From assembly GCA_017615275.1 (NCBI GenBank), contig JAGAAO010000038.1, positions 56,544 to 120,543 of the forward strand: a stretch of 64,000 nt of DNA, written 5' to 3'. A program made the translations under genes and the position numbers. Within the stretch, counting starts at the first letter, position 1; the number at the start of each line of letters is the position of its first letter. Of this stretch, positions 9,330-16,740 are shown piece after piece. This stretch comes from Butyrivibrio sp. (lineage in GTDB: Bacteria > Bacillota > Clostridia > Lachnospirales > Lachnospiraceae). Under the pieces are notes generated by a model. It was given only the letters and a program-made list of their open reading frames with translations. It did not search any database and was not told where the DNA came from.

Positions 9330-9692
9330 ATGGATGATTCTTTTAAGAAGGAACTGATAGAGTGGGGCGTAGATTGGGAAGATGTCCGCAACAGATTTAT
9401 GGGCAACGAAGATCTTATAGCCAAATTTATGCTCAGATTCCTCAACGATCCCAGTATGAACAGTCTGTCCAAATATCTGGGAGAAGAGAATGTATCCGAG
9501 GCGTTCAAAGCGGTGCATGCACTTAAGGGAGTGAGCGCCAATCTGGGTCTTAAAGGCTTTTATTCGCAGGTGTTCGATCTGACGGAGATTTTAAGAGCGG
9601 GCAGTATGGAAGGCTATGAGCCTTATTATGACCATATTAAGTTAAAATATGACGATCTCATAGGCATTCTGAGCAGACATCAAAGTGCCTGA
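9330..9692 (+). CDS. HPt (histidine phosphotransfer) domain protein
   Basis: A 120-residue stand-alone Hpt domain. The phospho-accepting histidine is His63 in AVHALKGVSANLGL, the classic HxLKGxxxxxG helix. Such proteins shuttle phosphate between hybrid kinases and response regulators. No kinase lies next to it, so its partners are encoded elsewhere; the LytTR regulator at 12.6 kb is not an obvious partner. ATG 9330 has GAGGTG upstream. Its 3-prime end overlaps the convergent DUF5721-like gene by 13 bp. Confidence 0.85.
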   Translation: MDDSFKKELIEWGVDWEDVRNRFMGNEDLIAKFMLRFLNDPSMNSLSKYLGEENVSEAFKAVHALKGVSANLGLKGFYSQVFDLTEILRAGSMEGYEPYYDHIKLKYDDLIGILSRHQSA

Positions 9693-10180
9693 GCATCGAT
9701 TTCACATGATTCAAGGAAGCTTGGGAAGTAATTGTCCCAGGCTTTTTCTATGCTCTTATCGAGGGTAAAGACGTTATATGCGGTTCCTGTAGTGATAAGA
9801 AGCTCGTTGTTTGAGAATCTGATATTTATCCCAAGAGTGATCTGAGAAGGATCGATGTTTTCACCTGAACCGGCAATCACAGTCTCTTTTGTCTTATCAT
9901 CTGCATGGAAGACGAATTTGAAGCTCACGGGAGTTCTTTTCCCTTTTATGAGATTCAGGCATGTGGGACGAAGTTCCGACCAGAGTGAGAAAGTATCGGT
10001 AGGGATATTTTCGGAATCCTCCGTTGTATCTTTGTAAAATTCTCTGTTTATGTGTCCGTCGATTGAGAATGTATTGAAGGTTTCGATTGTGATCTCTTCG
10101 ACCTTGTAGTGGTCAAAAGCCTCAGTAGTTAAGAGTTTTGCCATAAAGATTTTGTTGTTGGTTATTTTGAGTGCGTTCAT
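9680..10180 (-). CDS. DUF5721-like hypothetical protein
   Basis: A 166-residue soluble protein with no signal peptide or membrane segment, predicted to be mostly beta-strand. The opening MNALKITNNKIFMAKLLTTEAFDHYKV resembles the Lachnospiraceae family named DUF5721, whose function is unknown; this is recognition from memory, not a search. An AAGGAG ribosome site lies upstream of its ATG. It converges on the HPt gene, overlapping its last 13 bp. Confidence 0.65.
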   Translation of the reverse strand: MNALKITNNKIFMAKLLTTEAFDHYKVEEITIETFNTFSIDGHINREFYKDTTEDSENIPTDTFSLWSELRPTCLNLIKGKRTPVSFKFVFHADDKTKETVIAGSGENIDPSQITLGINIRFSNNELLITTGTAYNVFTLDKSIEKAWDNYFPSFLESCEIDAQAL

Positions 10181-10389
10181 ATGGTCTCCTTAATATTAAT
10201 GTCTCCCGGAAAAAATTATATGATAATTATAGCTGTTTGTGCAGTTTTTTTTTAAAATTAAATAATGCGCCATTTATAAGAAAACACAACTACTTAAATG
10301 AAGAAAAAATAAGATAATTTAAATTTTATGTATATTTTTTGATGATTATACGTTATACTATAAATAAAAAATGTCCATAGAGGGGTAAA

Positions 10390-11412
10390 ATGGCTAAAAC
10401 AGTTAGATTAAAAGACATTGCTGAAAAGATTGGGGTTAGCACTGTCACAGTATCAAAAGCATTATCAGGACAAAAAGGCATGAGCGATGAACTCAGAGAG
10501 AAGATTCATGCTCTTGCAAATGAGATGGGATATATTCCGTCTGTTTCTCGCAAAGTAGATATCTTCAGTAAGAGCTACACAATAGGTCTTCTCATTTCCG
10601 AGAATAATATGACCGAATACAGCTCATACTATACCAAGATGCATCAGAAAGTATCTCAGATTGCGATGGAGATGGGATGCTTTACCATGCTCGAAGTTGT
10701 AACCGAACAGAGCGAGAAGAAAAAGAATTTCCCGCGTATAGTTGCGGATAAGAAGGTAGACGGTATCATCGTTATCGGAAGATTGGACGGAGAGTATCTT
10801 GAATCTATCAAAGAGAATTTCTCCATGCCGATGATCTATCTTGATTTCTGTAACCATACAGGAGATGAGGATGCTGTCGTTGCAGATAGTTTCCACGGCG
10901 CATATCTTCTTACAAATTATCTTTTTGATATGGGTCACACGACCATTGCGTTTGTAGGAACCGTTATGGCTGAAGGAAATATCACAGACAGGTATCTGGG
11001 CTATATGAAGTCATTACTCGAGCACAGTCATCCTTTCAGAAAAGAGTGGATTATTCCCGACAGAGATCTTTCAACCGGAGAGATGGATTATAACAGATTC
11101 TTTAAACTTCCCGAAGAGATGCCTTCAGCATTCTTCTGTAATTGTGATGTGGCAGCAAGTATGCTTATCAAGCGTCTTAAAGAGAACGGATACAGAGTTC
11201 CCGAGGATATCTCGGTTGTTGGTTACGACAATTATATCTTCCCGGGTCTGTGTGATATCAAGCTCACAACATATGAAGTAGATACTTACGAGATGGGTAG
11301 AAATGCGATTTATAACCTTATCCGTAAAATAGGTGGAGAGCGTTACAGACAGGGCGTTATGATACTTGAGGGACACATGGTTCCCGGAGACAGTGTTAAG
11401 AAGATCAATTAA
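10390..11412 (+). CDS. LacI family transcriptional regulator
   Basis: A 340-residue LacI/GalR repressor. The N-terminal helix-turn-helix is VRLKDIAEKIGVSTVTVSKALSG (about 5-27) with its hinge region, followed by a periplasmic-binding-protein-like effector domain containing DGIIVIGR, DNYIFPGL and the terminal dimer region. LacI proteins usually control sugar utilisation, but no sugar transporter or glycosidase is adjacent, so the regulon is unknown. AGAGGGG precedes ATG 10390. The gene stands alone between convergent and divergent neighbours and ends at a shared terminator. Confidence 0.93.
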   Translation: MAKTVRLKDIAEKIGVSTVTVSKALSGQKGMSDELREKIHALANEMGYIPSVSRKVDIFSKSYTIGLLISENNMTEYSSYYTKMHQKVSQIAMEMGCFTMLEVVTEQSEKKKNFPRIVADKKVDGIIVIGRLDGEYLESIKENFSMPMIYLDFCNHTGDEDAVVADSFHGAYLLTNYLFDMGHTTIAFVGTVMAEGNITDRYLGYMKSLLEHSHPFRKEWIIPDRDLSTGEMDYNRFFKLPEEMPSAFFCNCDVAASMLIKRLKENGYRVPEDISVVGYDNYIFPGLCDIKLTTYEVDTYEMGRNAIYNLIRKIGGERYRQGVMILEGHMVPGDSVKKIN

Positions 11413-11450
11413 TAAGCAAAACCAAAAAACTTAATATTAAGAAACTAATT

Positions 11451-11483
11451 AAGGAGCTGAACGCATATGCGCTTAGCTCCTTT
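11451..11483. terminator. Bidirectional terminator between the LacI gene and degV
   Basis: AAGGAGCTGA and TTAGCTCCTT form a long stem closing around an inner GCATATGC palindrome. T-runs follow on the + side and A-runs precede it, so it can end both convergent genes. Confidence 0.65.
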
Positions 11484-11500
11484 GTTCTCGTGTGCTTGAT

Positions 11501-12337
11501 TTAGCAAGTAACGATTATACCGCCGTCGTTTGCGTAGGTTGATGATAAACCTGCGGTGTCGACTATAATTGCCTCTTTGAAAGGTACTTTCTTGAGAATC
11601 ATGTCTTTTACGACAGATGCTCTTTCAAAACAGTTTACGTGAGAGATCATAAGTCTCTTTGATTCTGTGTTCTTTACTTCGGCTTCAATTATCTCAACCA
11701 TTTTGACAAGCGCTTTCTTCATACCGATTCCCTGGCTTCTCTGAACGATTTCGCCGTGAAGGGCGTAACAGACGGGCTTTATGTTGAGGGTGGAAGCTAC
11801 GAAAGCTTTCATTCCCGTAAGACGTCCGTTCTTTCTGAGAGTTTCAAGTGAATCAAGTACGAAATAGGTGTTCATTTCATCGCGATATGCTTCGAGCTTT
11901 TCTACGACTTCCTCAAACGGAAGACCCGACTCAGCAAGTTCCATAGCCATGAGTGCGATGTTTCCTTCGCCGCAACTTGCTGACATAGAATCAATTATAT
12001 GAATGTTTTTTTCTCCAATTTCTTCGAAATAAAGGTTTTTACCAAGAAGAGCGCTGTTGTAGCTTCCGCTCAGCTTTGAAGTAAGTGTAACAACATATAT
12101 ATCATCTGCGTCGCAGTCGTACGCGTTCATAAATAGATCCGGTGAAGGACAAGCTGTCTTCGGGCAATCTTCAGAGGCAGCTACTTTGGCCAGATAGTCT
12201 TTCTGGTCAAATGTATCATCATCGACAATCACGTGCCCACCAACCTGCAGGATGAGAGGAACGAACTCGAAACGAGGGTCGTGCCTGTACTGTGCGGGAA
12301 GATCGCAGCCGCTGTCTACTACAATTTTATAACTCAT
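11501..12337 (-). CDS. DegV family fatty-acid-binding protein
   Basis: A 278-residue DegV protein. It has the N-terminal KIVVDSGCDLP, the SPDLF/SKLSGSYNSA segment contacting the bound lipid, and RKNGRLTGMKAFVASTLNIKP. DegV (FakB-type) proteins bind fatty acids and present them to the FakA kinase for phospholipid incorporation. A GGAGGA ribosome site lies before the ATG at 12337. A candidate promoter (12386-12414) and a dyad (12360-12380) lie upstream. Confidence 0.92.
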   Translation of the reverse strand: MSYKIVVDSGCDLPAQYRHDPRFEFVPLILQVGGHVIVDDDTFDQKDYLAKVAASEDCPKTACPSPDLFMNAYDCDADDIYVVTLTSKLSGSYNSALLGKNLYFEEIGEKNIHIIDSMSASCGEGNIALMAMELAESGLPFEEVVEKLEAYRDEMNTYFVLDSLETLRKNGRLTGMKAFVASTLNIKPVCYALHGEIVQRSQGIGMKKALVKMVEIIEAEVKNTESKRLMISHVNCFERASVVKDMILKKVPFKEAIIVDTAGLSSTYANDGGIIVTC

Positions 12338-12359
12338 AAATCCTCCAAAAAACTTTGTA

Positions 12360-12414
12360 AAGTAGTTTTAAATACTACTTATTGTATAATACCACGTACG
12401 ACTGTCTCCGTAAA
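12360..12414 (-). promoter_or_regulatory. Candidate degV promoter with downstream dyad
   Basis: On the minus strand, TTTACG (12409-12414), 17 bases, then TATTAT (12386-12391). Between this -10 and the degV start lies a perfect dyad, AAGTAGT-N7-ACTACTT (12360-12380), which could be an operator or a 5-prime UTR hairpin. Confidence 0.45.
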
Positions 12415-12471
12415 GAATTCTTTAACTTGGCATATTGTGGTACATCCCGATCGGCGCAGAACAACGTGAAC

Positions 12472-12508
12472 CCAGATAAGAATGGCGTAGAAGGCGCAGC
12501 TTATCTGG
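12472..12508. repeat. 37-bp palindromic element, solitary copy
   Basis: CCAGATAAG at the left and CTTATCTGG at the right, total length exactly 37 bp. This is the same arm sequence and length as three tandem copies at 51974-52160. Flanks are also related: CGCAGAA…GTGAA before it (12455-12469) and a TGTGAAAAG-CT-CGT block after it. It sits between the LytTR regulator and degV. Confidence 0.75.
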
Positions 12509-12613
12509 GTATTAACGAAAAGGTGTGAAAAGACTGCGTGCACTGCATCGGCGTATGGCTTGCAATATAGCTCTGTGTCTGGAGCCTTCTATCATTCGGA
12601 TTTTGAATGGAGC

Positions 12614-13351
12614 TTATGAATCCGCGCCTTCCCGGCAGCATTTCTCTATTGCGTCGTTGATGGAATCGCGATAGTAGAGCGAGATCAGGAAAGATTCTCC
12701 GTTGTTCATCTTTACGGACAGCAGAGATTTCTTTTGTATGTGATTGACATTTATGAGTGCGTTGTCTGAAACGGGGCAGATCTGGGGAAATGCACCGCAT
12801 TCGTAGAAAAAGTCGTATACCGTGGAGAGGAGGTTCAGCTTGCGGCCGTCAGCGAGATAAATATTGATCTCCTGGCCTTTTCCTTTTACGCATACGATGT
12901 CGTCGCCGCCTGCGTAGACAGTTCCGTCGTGATCGCGCAGCTCAAGCTTGGCTGCGGGAACTTCTCTTTTTTCCATAATGGTATCGACCATAGCTGTGAT
13001 CTCTGCGACTTTTATGGGCTTATCGAGAAAGTACAGATTTTCTGCCTCGAGCCCTTCTTCCTTAGCTCTTTCTCTGTAATCAATGGAAGAACAGCAGAGT
13101 ATGATAGGCTTTGCTATGCCCATATCAAGGAGCAGTTTTGCAATATCAATTCCGTCGTGGTCGCTCGATGTCATATCTATGAATAAAGCTTGATACATCT
13201 GCGGCTTAGACATGAAGGCATCAACGTTTCCGTAAGAATGAAGATAAATCCTTTCTTCCTTCTCTTTAAAGATCCTGTCAGCCTGTCTCTTAAGAAGCCT
13301 TTCAGACTGCTTCCTGTCGGCGATATTGTCATCACATATTGCAAAGTACAT
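12614..13351 (-). CDS. LytTR family response regulator
   Basis: A 245-residue regulator of the AgrA/LytR type. The N-terminal receiver domain has acidic residues in ICDDN, phospho-acceptor Asp59 (FIDM) and conserved Lys111 (LDKP). The C-terminal LytTR DNA-binding domain spans about 135-240 and contains SDNALINVNHIQKKS. Such regulators often control peptide-signalling, bacteriocin or surface genes. No histidine kinase is adjacent. The gene is preceded by a structured 68-base leader and lies upstream of degV on the same strand. Confidence 0.88.
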   Translation of the reverse strand: MYFAICDDNIADRKQSERLLKRQADRIFKEKEERIYLHSYGNVDAFMSKPQMYQALFIDMTSSDHDGIDIAKLLLDMGIAKPIILCCSSIDYRERAKEEGLEAENLYFLDKPIKVAEITAMVDTIMEKREVPAAKLELRDHDGTVYAGGDDIVCVKGKGQEINIYLADGRKLNLLSTVYDFFYECGAFPQICPVSDNALINVNHIQKKSLLSVKMNNGESFLISLYYRDSINDAIEKCCREGADS

Positions 13352-13419
13352 AACTACCTATTGGCGGGCATACAGCCCGTCGTTTCCTTTCTCCGGTTTC
13401 CCGGTAGGGCAAAAAATAC
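13352..13419 (-). promoter_or_regulatory. Structured leader upstream of the LytTR regulator
   Basis: Read on the minus strand, this short gap contains a GNRA-type hairpin (CCGG-GAAA-CCGG, 13393-13404) and a second hairpin with CGGGC/GCCCG arms (13364-13378). A CUACC segment (13403-13407) can pair with GGUAG (13354-13358) just before the start codon; that stem shares bases with the first hairpin, so the two are mutually exclusive. A five-codon ORF (MPANR) ends over the same GGUAG. Translational control is an inference; I could not match a known riboswitch class. Confidence 0.4.
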
Positions 13420-13713
13420 TTAAATGAAACTAAAGTTTATGGGAGATAAGCGCATCAGTACGCAGAGCAGTATCTGCACGAGCAGAATGATCGGGATGCC
13501 GAGCTTGAATGACCAATGCTTGGTCTTGTGCCTGAAAGTGTACATTCCGATGAGCATTCCAAGGCTTCCTCCTATAATTGAAAAAGCAAAAAGGGTTGCC
13601 TCGGGAATGCGAAAGGCGTTTTTGCGCGCCCTTCGCTTATCGTTTCCCATTAAGGCAAACCCTATAATATTTACTGATACAAAATAGATTATCAATAAAG
13701 AAAGTGAATTCAT
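13420..13713 (-). CDS. DUF1294 family small membrane protein
   Basis: A 97-residue protein with an N-terminal membrane segment, the charged GNDKRRARKNAFRIPE block, then GGSLGMLIGMYTFRHKTKH and a final hydrophobic helix. This is the DUF1294 signature (GxDKxxA … RxPE … GGxxG … FRHKTxH). The function of the family is unknown. It lies 3 bp from the end of argG and just upstream of the LytTR regulator, all on the minus strand, so it may be read through from argG. Confidence 0.88.
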   Translation of the reverse strand: MNSLSLLIIYFVSVNIIGFALMGNDKRRARKNAFRIPEATLFAFSIIGGSLGMLIGMYTFRHKTKHWSFKLGIPIILLVQILLCVLMRLSPINFSFI

Positions 13714-13716
13714 AAA

Positions 13717-14940
13717 TTATTTATTCTTGGCTACTTCCTGCATCTTCATAGCGCGAACCTTTGAAGAGAGTCCGAAGAGGTTTATGAATCCCTCAGCATC
13801 GTGGTGGTCATAAAGGTCACCTGTCTTGAATGATGCGATGCTCTCGTTGTAGAGAGAGTAAGGTGATTTTGTTCCTGCCTTGATGATGTTGCCCTTGTAG
13901 AGCTTGAATGTAACTTCACCTGTTACATACTTCTGAGTTGATTCGATAAATGCCTGTTCAGCCTCGCGAAGAGGAGTAAACCATTTCCCTTCGTATACTA
14001 TATCGGCAAATTTGTTGCCCATATCTTTCTTCATTGTATAGGTATCACGATCTAAAATCAACTCTTCGAGCTGCTGATGTGCTTCATAGAGAATTGTTCC
14101 GCCGGGAGTCTCGTATACGCCACGTGACTTCATTCCGACTACACGGTTCTCGACGATGTCAACGATTCCGATTCCGTTCTCGCCGCCGAGCTTGTTGAGC
14201 GTGCGGATGATGTCTGAAACTTTCATCTCTTTGCCGTTAACTGACTTGGGCACACCTGCCTCGAATGTCATTGTTACTGTTGTTGGAACGTCGGGAGCAT
14301 CTTCGGGAGTTTTGCCGAGTACTAAAAGATGCTTGTAATTGGGCTCGGTTGCAGGATCTTCGAGCTCAAGTCCCTCGTGTGATATATGCCAAAGGTTTCT
14401 GTCACGGCTGTAGCTTGAATCTGCTGAAAAAGGAAGGTTGATTCCGTGCTGTCTGCAGTATTCGATTTCTGACTCACGTGAATCCATTGTCCACTTGTCG
14501 TTTCTCCAAGCAGCAATGATCTTGATGTCGGGAGCGAGAGCCTTGATACCGAGCTCAAAGCGGATCTGGTCGTTTCCTTTAACTGTAGCACCGTGGCAGA
14601 TTGCAACAGCGCCTTCTTTTCTTGCAATCTCAACGAGCTTCTTTGCGATAAGAGGACGAGCCATAGATGTTCCGAGAAGGTATTTGTTCTCGTATACGGC
14701 ATGAGCCTGTACGCAAGGAACTACGTATTCATCACAGAACTCGTCAACTACATCGAGGATGTAGAGCTTGCTTGCACCGCAGCTTGTAGCTCTCTCTTCA
14801 AGTCCGTCAAGTTCTTCTTCCTGACCACAGTCGATGCATACGCATACAACTTCGTAATCAAAATTTTCTTTAAGCCACGGAATGATAGCAGTTGTATCAA
14901 GTCCGCCTGAATAAGCCAAAATAACCTTTTCTTTTGCCAT
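13717..14940 (-). CDS. argG: Argininosuccinate synthase
   Basis: ArgG joins citrulline and aspartate with ATP to make argininosuccinate. From ATG 14940 the protein has 407 residues and begins MAKEKVILAYSGGLDT, carrying the PP-loop ATP-binding motif SGGLDT. The conserved CHGATVKGNDQIRFE and the TIPF/S-rich substrate loops are present. A longer frame to 14997 adds 19 non-family residues and is rejected. It is transcribed divergently from argC across a region with ARG-box-like sites and a good minus-strand promoter. Confidence 0.96.
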   Translation of the reverse strand: MAKEKVILAYSGGLDTTAIIPWLKENFDYEVVCVCIDCGQEEELDGLEERATSCGASKLYILDVVDEFCDEYVVPCVQAHAVYENKYLLGTSMARPLIAKKLVEIARKEGAVAICHGATVKGNDQIRFELGIKALAPDIKIIAAWRNDKWTMDSRESEIEYCRQHGINLPFSADSSYSRDRNLWHISHEGLELEDPATEPNYKHLLVLGKTPEDAPDVPTTVTMTFEAGVPKSVNGKEMKVSDIIRTLNKLGGENGIGIVDIVENRVVGMKSRGVYETPGGTILYEAHQQLEELILDRDTYTMKKDMGNKFADIVYEGKWFTPLREAEQAFIESTQKYVTGEVTFKLYKGNIIKAGTKSPYSLYNESIASFKTGDLYDHHDAEGFINLFGLSSKVRAMKMQEVAKNK

Positions 14941-15004
14941 GTTATTCCCTTTCTTCCATTTGATAATGGTATTTATTTTCGAATTTCTCAATTCCACTTA
15001 CCAT

Positions 15005-15033
15005 AATATACTCTCGAAAAATGCAAAAATCAA
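15005..15033 (-). promoter_or_regulatory. argG promoter
   Basis: On the minus strand, TTGATT (15028-15033), a 17-base spacer and TATATT (15005-15010). It lies 65 bases before the argG start and next to the first ARG-box-like site. Confidence 0.65.
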
Positions 15034-15040
15034 TACCGAA

Positions 15041-15110
15041 ATGAATAAATATTTAAAAATTACATCAAAAATTGCATAAATATTTAAAAACGGGTTGCAT
15101 AATTTATTTT
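15041..15110. promoter_or_regulatory. Three ARG-box-like operators between argG and argC
   Basis: ATGAATAAATATTTAA (15041-15056), TTGCATAAATATTTAA (15072-15087) and TTGCATAATTTATTTT (15095-15110) resemble the ArgR/AhrC operator consensus, a TGAATWWWWATTCA-type dyad. The first lies next to the argG -35 and the third overlaps the likely argC -35. ArgR repression by arginine is inferred from this placement and from the genes controlled. Confidence 0.6.
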
Positions 15111-15137
15111 GCGGTCGTATACTGAAACAAGTTTATA
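15109..15137 (+). promoter_or_regulatory. Candidate argC promoter
   Basis: TTGCGG (15109-15114), 17 bases, TTTATA (15132-15137), overlapping the third ARG-box-like site. The -10 is not ideal; other AT-rich hexamers nearby could serve. Confidence 0.4.
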
Positions 15138-15195
15138 TACCGTATATTTAATAGTTTAAATTCATTTTATTATAATTTTGCGAGGTTGAATAAAA

Positions 15196-16248
15196 ATGAT
15201 TAAAGTCGGAATAATCGGTGCCACCGGATATGCAGGGGCTGAATTGGTAAGGATCATACAGGGACATCCTGAAGCTGAGGTTGTATGGTATGGCTCAAGA
15301 AGCTACGTGGATGAGAAGTACAGCAGTGTATACGGAAACTTCTTTAAGATAGTGGATGCAAAGTGCATGGACGACAATATGGAAGAACTCGCCGATGCTG
15401 CGGATGTCATTTTCACAGCAACTCCCCAGGGACTCTGTGCATCACTCGTAAATGAAGAAATATTGAATAAGGTAAAAGTCATTGATCTTTCCGCTGATTT
15501 TCGATTAAAGGATGTATCGGTGTACGAAAAATGGTATAAAATAGAACATAAAGCGCCTCAGTTTATAGACGAAGCCGTATATGGACTTTGTGAGATAAAC
15601 AGAGACAAGATAAAGGGTACAAGAATCGTTGCTAATCCCGGATGTTATACGACATGCTCGATCCTTACGGCATATCCTCTTGTAAAAGAGGGTCTGATAG
15701 ATCCGGATACTCTTATCGTGGATGCTCTGAGCGGTGTCTCGGGAGCCGGAAGAGGAGCTAAGGTTGCAAATCTTTACTGCGAAGTAAATGAGAGCAGTAA
15801 GCCCTACGGAGTAACAAATCACAGACACACTCCGGAGATTGAAGAACAGCTTGGCTACGCTGCGGGAAAAGAGATAGTGATCAATTTCACACCTCACCTT
15901 GTTCCTATGAACAGAGGAATCCTTGCAACAGAATATGCAACACTTAATAAAAAAGATGGCAAACTCCCCACAGCGGCTGATGTTATGGCTGCATACGAGA
16001 AGTATTACAAGGATGAGACATTCATAAGACTTCTCGGCGACGGAGTTTATCCTGAGACAAGATGGGTTGAAGGAAGTAACTTTGTGGATATTGGATTTAA
16101 GATTGACGAGCGCACAGGCAGGATCGTGATGATGGGTGCGCTTGACAATATGGTAAAGGGAGCTGCGGGACAGGCTGTTCAGAACATGAACATCCTCTTT
16201 GGACTTAAAGAGTCTATGGGACTTGAGTCTGCGCCTTGCTTCCCGTAA
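15196..16248 (+). CDS. argC: N-acetyl-gamma-glutamyl-phosphate reductase
   Basis: ArgC reduces N-acetylglutamyl phosphate to the semialdehyde with NADPH. The 350-residue protein has the Rossmann start VGIIGATGYAGAELVR, the catalytic cysteine region NPGCYTT (about 148-154) and the HRHTPEIEEQL segment with its active-site histidine. GCGAGG precedes ATG 15196. It is the first gene of the argC-GNAT-argJ-argB-argD operon. Confidence 0.96.
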   Translation: MIKVGIIGATGYAGAELVRIIQGHPEAEVVWYGSRSYVDEKYSSVYGNFFKIVDAKCMDDNMEELADAADVIFTATPQGLCASLVNEEILNKVKVIDLSADFRLKDVSVYEKWYKIEHKAPQFIDEAVYGLCEINRDKIKGTRIVANPGCYTTCSILTAYPLVKEGLIDPDTLIVDALSGVSGAGRGAKVANLYCEVNESSKPYGVTNHRHTPEIEEQLGYAAGKEIVINFTPHLVPMNRGILATEYATLNKKDGKLPTAADVMAAYEKYYKDETFIRLLGDGVYPETRWVEGSNFVDIGFKIDERTGRIVMMGALDNMVKGAAGQAVQNMNILFGLKESMGLESAPCFP

Positions 16249-16279
16249 TTATACAGACGAAAGATGACGGGTGATACTA

Positions 16280-16723
16280 ATGGTTCGTGCAATGACAGTT
16301 GAGGATTATGACGACGTTTTTTCGCTGTGGATGTCCATCCGCGGCTTTGGAATCAGGTCGATAGACGATTCCAGAGAGGATATAGAGAGATTTATAAAAA
16401 GAAATCCGGGACTCAGCGCGGTGGATGTTGAAGACGGCAAGATTGTAGGAGCAATTCTGTGCGGACATGACGGCAGGAGAGCGTGTCTGTACCATGTATG
16501 TGTGAGCGAAGCGTACAGAATGCACGGTATAGGCAAAAAAATGGTTGAGTTTTGCTACGATGCGCTCAGAAAAGAGAAAATCAACAAGGTATGTTTAAAT
16601 GCTTTTGTGACAAATGAAGTCGGAAACAAATTCTGGCAGAAGATGGGCTGGACATTGCGCTCTGACATGAATTATTACGACTTTATTCTAAATGAAGAGA
16701 ATCTTACAGTATTTAACAAGTGA
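16280..16723 (+). CDS. GNAT acetyltransferase within the arg operon (YpeA-like, possible NAGS)
   Basis: A 147-residue GNAT N-acetyltransferase. The acetyl-CoA loop reads VSEAYRMHGIGKKM, with a C-terminal NEVGNKFWQKMGW block typical of the fold; overall it resembles E. coli YpeA. It lies between argC and argJ, overlapping or abutting both, so it is co-expressed with arginine synthesis. It could supply N-acetylglutamate as a short-form synthase to prime the cycle, but that is inference; it may acetylate another amine. ATG 16280 is preferred over GTG 16271. Confidence 0.75.
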   Translation: MVRAMTVEDYDDVFSLWMSIRGFGIRSIDDSREDIERFIKRNPGLSAVDVEDGKIVGAILCGHDGRRACLYHVCVSEAYRMHGIGKKMVEFCYDALRKEKINKVCLNAFVTNEVGNKFWQKMGWTLRSDMNYYDFILNEENLTVFNK

Positions 16724-16740
16724 TTATCGGGAGAAAAGAC

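Noticed and set aside
13352-13419. c-di-GMP-I (GEMM) riboswitch
   Set aside because: A GNRA hairpin and GGUAG-like end look superficially similar, but the conserved GGGCAAACC and GGACGCAAAG elements are absent and the leader is too short.
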